Shown here piece after piece: positions 33,519-36,550 of a stretch of DNA of 36,550 nucleotides. The stretch's first letter is position 1; each line of letters opens with the position of its first letter. The position numbers and the translations under genes are program-made. A model generated the notes under the pieces. That model searched no databases. It worked only from the letters and a program-made list of their open reading frames with translations, and had not been told where the DNA came from. The stretch comes from Candidatus Kapaibacterium sp. Lineage in GTDB: Bacteria > Bacteroidota > Ignavibacteria > Kapaibacteriales > UBA2268. Location: the NCBI GenBank assembly GCA_026418625.1, contig JAOABA010000050.1:1-36550 (forward strand), written 5' to 3'.

Positions 33519-35349
33519 CAATTAATCCTTTTCTAAATAACTCAAATGCTAATAACCAGTCCATTTCCCTCTCTGCTTTTGGTATGCCCCTTTTAAAATC
33601 TAAATATATTTTGTTAATTTTTTTCTTATCATAAAACTCAAAATTAACAAAAGTTAAAGAATTAATTAAATCTTGAATAAATTCATTCAGTTCATTCAAT
33701 AACAAATTTCTATAAGAAAAGGTTTTGTGAGGAAAATATGAGAAAATTTTCTTTTTAAGAGATATAGACAAGGATGAGTAAGAAAAAGGAATTTTAATTC
33801 CACCCGCATTTAGAGGGTATTTATCTAATCTTCTTCTATTTTTTTTGAATACTTTTTTTAATAGACTTCCATTTCTTTTAATTTTTGGATTAGAAGAAAA
33901 AATTAAATCAAAAAAATCAGGTTGAACAAATGGTGAAAAGCTTCTTACTAAATTATCTATTCTTGTTTGCTCTATTCCCACTAGATTCGGTTGTTTGGTT
34001 CTGATAGCAAAAAGATCCAGCCAAGAATCCAAAGTAAAATTATCAAAATCAGGCATTTGAGAAAGGCATCTTTCTAAGTGCTCTAAAGCTCCTTCTTTAA
34101 AAGTTCTATTTATTTCTTCATTGAAAATATCAGAATGAGGATACTGCATATAATCAAAGAAAACATTTCCATTTCTATTAAAAATGTCATTTCGAGCAAA
34201 TGTTATTAGTCGTTTGAAAAGTGATCTACGAGTTATTTCCCCCCAGCAACCATCAATAATAATAAAATCTTGATTTGTGAAATAGTTATAATTTCTCTTT
34301 AATAAAAATTCTGAGGCTGGAAATGTTAATTTAGTATTTACAATAAAATTCCTTAAATCAGATATAGTATTATCATTTAATTTAAAGTCTTCAAATAATA
34401 CTTGATGCTTAAACCCAACTTTCTTACTTATTTCAGAGGGAATTTCTATATCTAAGTCGTTAGGAAGACCAAATGAAAAAGTATCAAAAAATGAATAATG
34501 ATAATACTCAAAAATATTTTTATAATCGAAAATATCCTGCAAGACCGACAGTAAAAGCCTTGAGTCCATCCCCCCTGACAATGCTAAAAAAATTTGTAAA
34601 TTTTCATTAATAGGCAAAGAAACCAATTCAAAAAGCTTTTGATAGAGTGTCTCTTCATTAATATCAAAATATATTTTTGGTGTCCAAGGCTTTTCTTCGT
34701 AAGATATTTCGAATTTGTTAATGAATTTTGCTATTATTTTACCGGAACTTGTTAATCTTTTTATTTTTTTAATAAAACTACCAGTATTTATTTGACTCTC
34801 AAGAAGCCATAAAGAGCCCATTTCTTTAAAATCAAACTCGATTTTTCCTAAGTATTTTGTAAGAAATTCCAATCTTGTCGAAAAAATAAAATGATCATCT
34901 GTTTGATTAAAAAAAACATCCCTTGTGCCTAATTGATCTGTGAAAATTCTGATTTCATTATCATTAAAAATTATTGAACAGAAATGACCATTAACCTCAG
35001 AATAATTATCGTGGGTATTTTTGAAAAAATCTATCCAATCCTTTTCTTTCATTAATGTATATGAACCACTATCATTTAAAATCCCAAGTCCAGCAGAGAC
35101 CCAATGATAAATGTGAGCTTGTTCATCATAAAAATCTTTTTCTATTTGAAATTCGGTATTTGAGAAAGGAAAATCACCATAAAAAAGTGTTTTACCGTCA
35201 CTACCGGCAGCTATCCAAAAATTTCTTCCTTCTAATTTAAAGTTAGTTTTTGAATTAGAATGAAATTTCGATTGACCTTTTATTATTTGCTCTAATTTAT
35301 TTTTTATTTTATCATCAATATTTCCAAATGCACCAAATATCCAACTCAT
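33511..35349 (-). CDS. Asparagine-synthase-like protein with a glutaminase domain lacking Cys2
   Basis: This 612-residue protein has an AsnB layout. The N-terminal half (about 1-190) matches the class II glutaminase domain, with GHFCSIIFND and FTDQLGTRDVFF, and the C-terminal half is the ATP-pyrophosphatase/synthetase domain. The PP-loop SGGMDSR is at 258-264. The glutaminase normally begins MCGI with Cys as nucleophile; here it begins MSWIFGAFG, so it cannot hydrolyse glutamine by the standard route and may use ammonia or have another acceptor. Several EPS-cluster and peptide-modifying enzymes are of this type. Cupin and GNAT-like genes overlap or follow it. A TATATTTA box with TTG 23 bases upstream precedes it (weak). 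The exact acceptor is unknown. Confidence 0.85.
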   Translation of the reverse strand: MSWIFGAFGNIDDKIKNKLEQIIKGQSKFHSNSKTNFKLEGRNFWIAAGSDGKTLFYGDFPFSNTEFQIEKDFYDEQAHIYHWVSAGLGILNDSGSYTLMKEKDWIDFFKNTHDNYSEVNGHFCSIIFNDNEIRIFTDQLGTRDVFFNQTDDHFIFSTRLEFLTKYLGKIEFDFKEMGSLWLLESQINTGSFIKKIKRLTSSGKIIAKFINKFEISYEEKPWTPKIYFDINEETLYQKLFELVSLPINENLQIFLALSGGMDSRLLLSVLQDIFDYKNIFEYYHYSFFDTFSFGLPNDLDIEIPSEISKKVGFKHQVLFEDFKLNDNTISDLRNFIVNTKLTFPASEFLLKRNYNYFTNQDFIIIDGCWGEITRRSLFKRLITFARNDIFNRNGNVFFDYMQYPHSDIFNEEINRTFKEGALEHLERCLSQMPDFDNFTLDSWLDLFAIRTKQPNLVGIEQTRIDNLVRSFSPFVQPDFFDLIFSSNPKIKRNGSLLKKVFKKNRRRLDKYPLNAGGIKIPFSYSSLSISLKKKIFSYFPHKTFSYRNLLLNELNEFIQDLINSLTFVNFEFYDKKKINKIYLDFKRGIPKAEREMDWLLAFELFRKGLIDE

Positions 35350-35364
35350 TCTTAAAATTTTAGC

Positions 35365-35372
35365 TAAATTTG
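35365..35372 (+). promoter_or_regulatory. Possible -7 box (TAAATTTG) for tatC
   Basis: TAAATTTG fits TAnnTTTG and lies 68 bases before the tatC start, in the divergent spacer. No TTG at the correct spacing was seen. Confidence 0.3.
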
Positions 35373-35440
35373 TAATTCTATAAAATTAAATATAAAGAAT
35401 ATTATCATTTATTATTACAATAACTTGAAAATAAATTCCA

Positions 35441-36205
35441 ATGACCGAAGAGCTGCAAGATAAAAGCGAAAATCCAGAAGAAAATCAAAAGGAAATGAGC
35501 TTTTTTGATCATTTAGAGGAATTAAGATCTAAAATTATCTGGTCACTGGTAGGTTTAATTATTGGATGTATCATTGCAGGTATTTTCATTAATCAAATAA
35601 TGGATAATTTCCTTCTTCGTCCTGCTGTCTCAGTTGGATTAAAACTGCAGAACCTAAGACCCTTTGGACAACCATTTTTCTATTTTAAAGTAATATTGGT
35701 TTCTGGGATAATTATATCATTTCCCTTTATGATTTATCAGCTTTGGTCATTTATTGAGCCGGGACTTTACACAAGGGAAAAAAGATGGGCAAAAAGAATC
35801 ACTTTTTTTACCAGTTTATGCTTTCTTTCTGGAGTAGCTTTCTCCTATTTTGTTATGATTCCTTCGATGCTGAATTTTGCTGCTATGTTCGGGTCGGATA
35901 AAATAGCCAACATAATTGATATTAACGAATACTATAGTTTTATCGTTATGATTTTACTGGCAGCTGGCATACTTTTCGAAATGCCGATGGTGGCATTTGT
36001 TTTATCAAGGTTCGGGATAATATCAGTTAAAACAATGAAAAGGTATAGAAGACATTCAATAGTTGCAATTTTAATACTCGCAGCTGTTTTAACCCCAACC
36101 CCCGACCCTATCTCCCAATTAATATTTGCCTCACCTTTATTTATTTTATACGAAATTAGTATTGTTATTGCCAAAATTGGAGAAAAAAAATACCTTAAAG
36201 GTTAA
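35441..36205 (+). CDS. tatC: Sec-independent protein translocase TatC
   Basis: TatC is the receptor subunit of the twin-arginine translocase, which exports folded proteins such as cofactor-containing redox enzymes. The 254-residue protein has the conserved SFFDHLEELRSKIIWSL N-terminal block, a ring of about six transmembrane segments, the FWxF-like IYQLWSFIEPGLYTREKRW motif, and AGILFEMPMVAFVLSRFG with its conserved Glu. The C-terminal PTPDPISQLIFASPLFILYE is also diagnostic. There is no tatA or tatB beside it. The 20-residue charged N-terminus is a normal extension. It is followed, 112 bases later, by a polyprenyl synthase gene. Confidence 0.95.
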   Translation: MTEELQDKSENPEENQKEMSFFDHLEELRSKIIWSLVGLIIGCIIAGIFINQIMDNFLLRPAVSVGLKLQNLRPFGQPFFYFKVILVSGIIISFPFMIYQLWSFIEPGLYTREKRWAKRITFFTSLCFLSGVAFSYFVMIPSMLNFAAMFGSDKIANIIDINEYYSFIVMILLAAGILFEMPMVAFVLSRFGIISVKTMKRYRRHSIVAILILAAVLTPTPDPISQLIFASPLFILYEISIVIAKIGEKKYLKG

Positions 36206-36317
36206 CTTAAAAACTTAAGCTCTTTGAACGGCTTGATAAGTCAATTGTTCAAACTTAGGCTAATTATGATTAAAAAAAATGTTAAATTGCTTTTTTTTTA
36301 GAAACTTTTTGCTTTAA

Positions 36318-36550
36318 ATGACAATTAATGAGATAATTCAGCCGGTAGAAAAACACATTGATGATTTTGACAAGTATTTTAAAAAGCTGATGAAGTCTAA
36401 GGTTTCACTCTTAGACATAATTATTCAATATCTCAATAAACGTAGAGGCAAAAGAATAAGATCTTCAATTGTTTTTCTTGTTTCTGAACTATGTGGAGGT
36501 GTTAATGACCGTTCCTACGATGGTGCAGCAACTGTCTCTTATACACATCT
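36318..36550 (+). CDS. Polyprenyl diphosphate synthase (5' part, truncated by the window end)
   Basis: ATG 36318 opens a reading frame that continues to the end of the window (77 codons). The translation has LNKRRGKRIRSSIVFLVSEL, the conserved GKR/R block of trans-prenyltransferases, and ATVSYTHL, which leads toward the expected HDDVVD metal-binding motif beyond the window. It would make the octaprenyl or longer diphosphate chain for quinones, or undecaprenyl-type lipids. It follows tatC by 112 bases. The first Asp-rich motif is not visible, so the exact chain length is unknown. Confidence 0.85.
   Translation, partial: MTINEIIQPVEKHIDDFDKYFKKLMKSKVSLLDIIIQYLNKRRGKRIRSSIVFLVSELCGGVNDRSYDGAATVSYTH

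Noticed and set aside
36223-36253. TTTGAAC...GTTCAAA inverted repeat after tatC
   Set aside because: The seven-base stem has a 17-base loop and no T-run directly after it; too weak to call a terminator.
1-36550. Mobile elements, phage genes, CRISPR arrays, tRNA or rRNA genes
   Set aside because: I looked for transposase or integrase motifs, spaced repeats and tRNA-like cloverleafs and found none that I can support.

Overview
The window is AT-rich, densely packed chromosomal DNA from a Bacteroidota/Ignavibacteriota (FCB-group) type bacterium. The main evidence is a set of large secreted proteins with a signal peptide, beta-propeller (BNR/Asp-box or YCF48-like) repeats and a C-terminal type IX secretion (Por) sorting domain. 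Supporting evidence is several -7 boxes of the Bacteroidetes TAnnTTTG type. The genus cannot be set from this sequence; Ignavibacteria or Kapabacteria-like lineages are my best guess (inference). I see no rRNA, tRNA, CRISPR array, transposase or phage gene, so this looks like ordinary chromosome with an accessory flavour.

Layout. (1) 1-4.8 kb, plus strand: the edge of a surface-polysaccharide region, with a heparinase II/III-family lyase whose true start is unclear, an overlapping flippase, and an Atg22/UMF1-type MFS permease. (2) 8.8-4.8 kb, minus strand: a four-gene run of TPR lipoprotein, alkyltransferase-like protein without the nucleophilic Cys, Cys-rich DUF6485-like protein and a large T9SS-exported BNR protein. 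(3) 8.85-12.7 kb, plus strand: a D-serine dehydratase/D-threonine aldolase-like PLP enzyme, a 338-bp gap with a promoter and a possible 21-residue Cys-rich minigene, an AraC-type regulator, a membrane-anchored dihaem cytochrome c and a small membrane protein, closed by a clear bidirectional terminator. (4) 19.3-12.7 kb, minus strand: two tandem paralogous giant T9SS proteins (1077 and 1073 aa). (5) 19.4-20.3 kb: an unrecognised acidic protein whose 3' end overlaps convergent clpS. (6) 20.5-28 kb: nuoL-nuoM-nuoN, the proton-pumping membrane subunits of complex I, without other nuo genes, followed by a YCF48-type T9SS protein. (7) purF (minus), then two tandem 'W-repeat' proteins, of which only the second has export signals. 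(8) 35.3-31.8 kb, minus strand: an operon of a glutaminase-dead asparagine-synthase-like protein, a DUF985 cupin and a GNAT-like protein. (9) tatC, then the first 77 codons of a polyprenyl diphosphate synthase running off the end.

How they fit together. Housekeeping genes (nuoLMN, purF, tatC, clpS, polyprenyl synthase) alternate with a cell-envelope/secretome layer (T9SS cargo, polysaccharide lyase and flippase, lipoprotein, cytochrome c). At least five proteins look like export cargo. The most unusual points are the missing start of the heparinase gene, the Cys-less asparagine-synthase operon, the tandem secreted paralogue pairs, the Cys-to-Tyr alkyltransferase-like protein, the tiny Cys-rich ORF, and palindromic sites in two upstream regions. 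I did not find anything that I can honestly call a new defence or mobile system.
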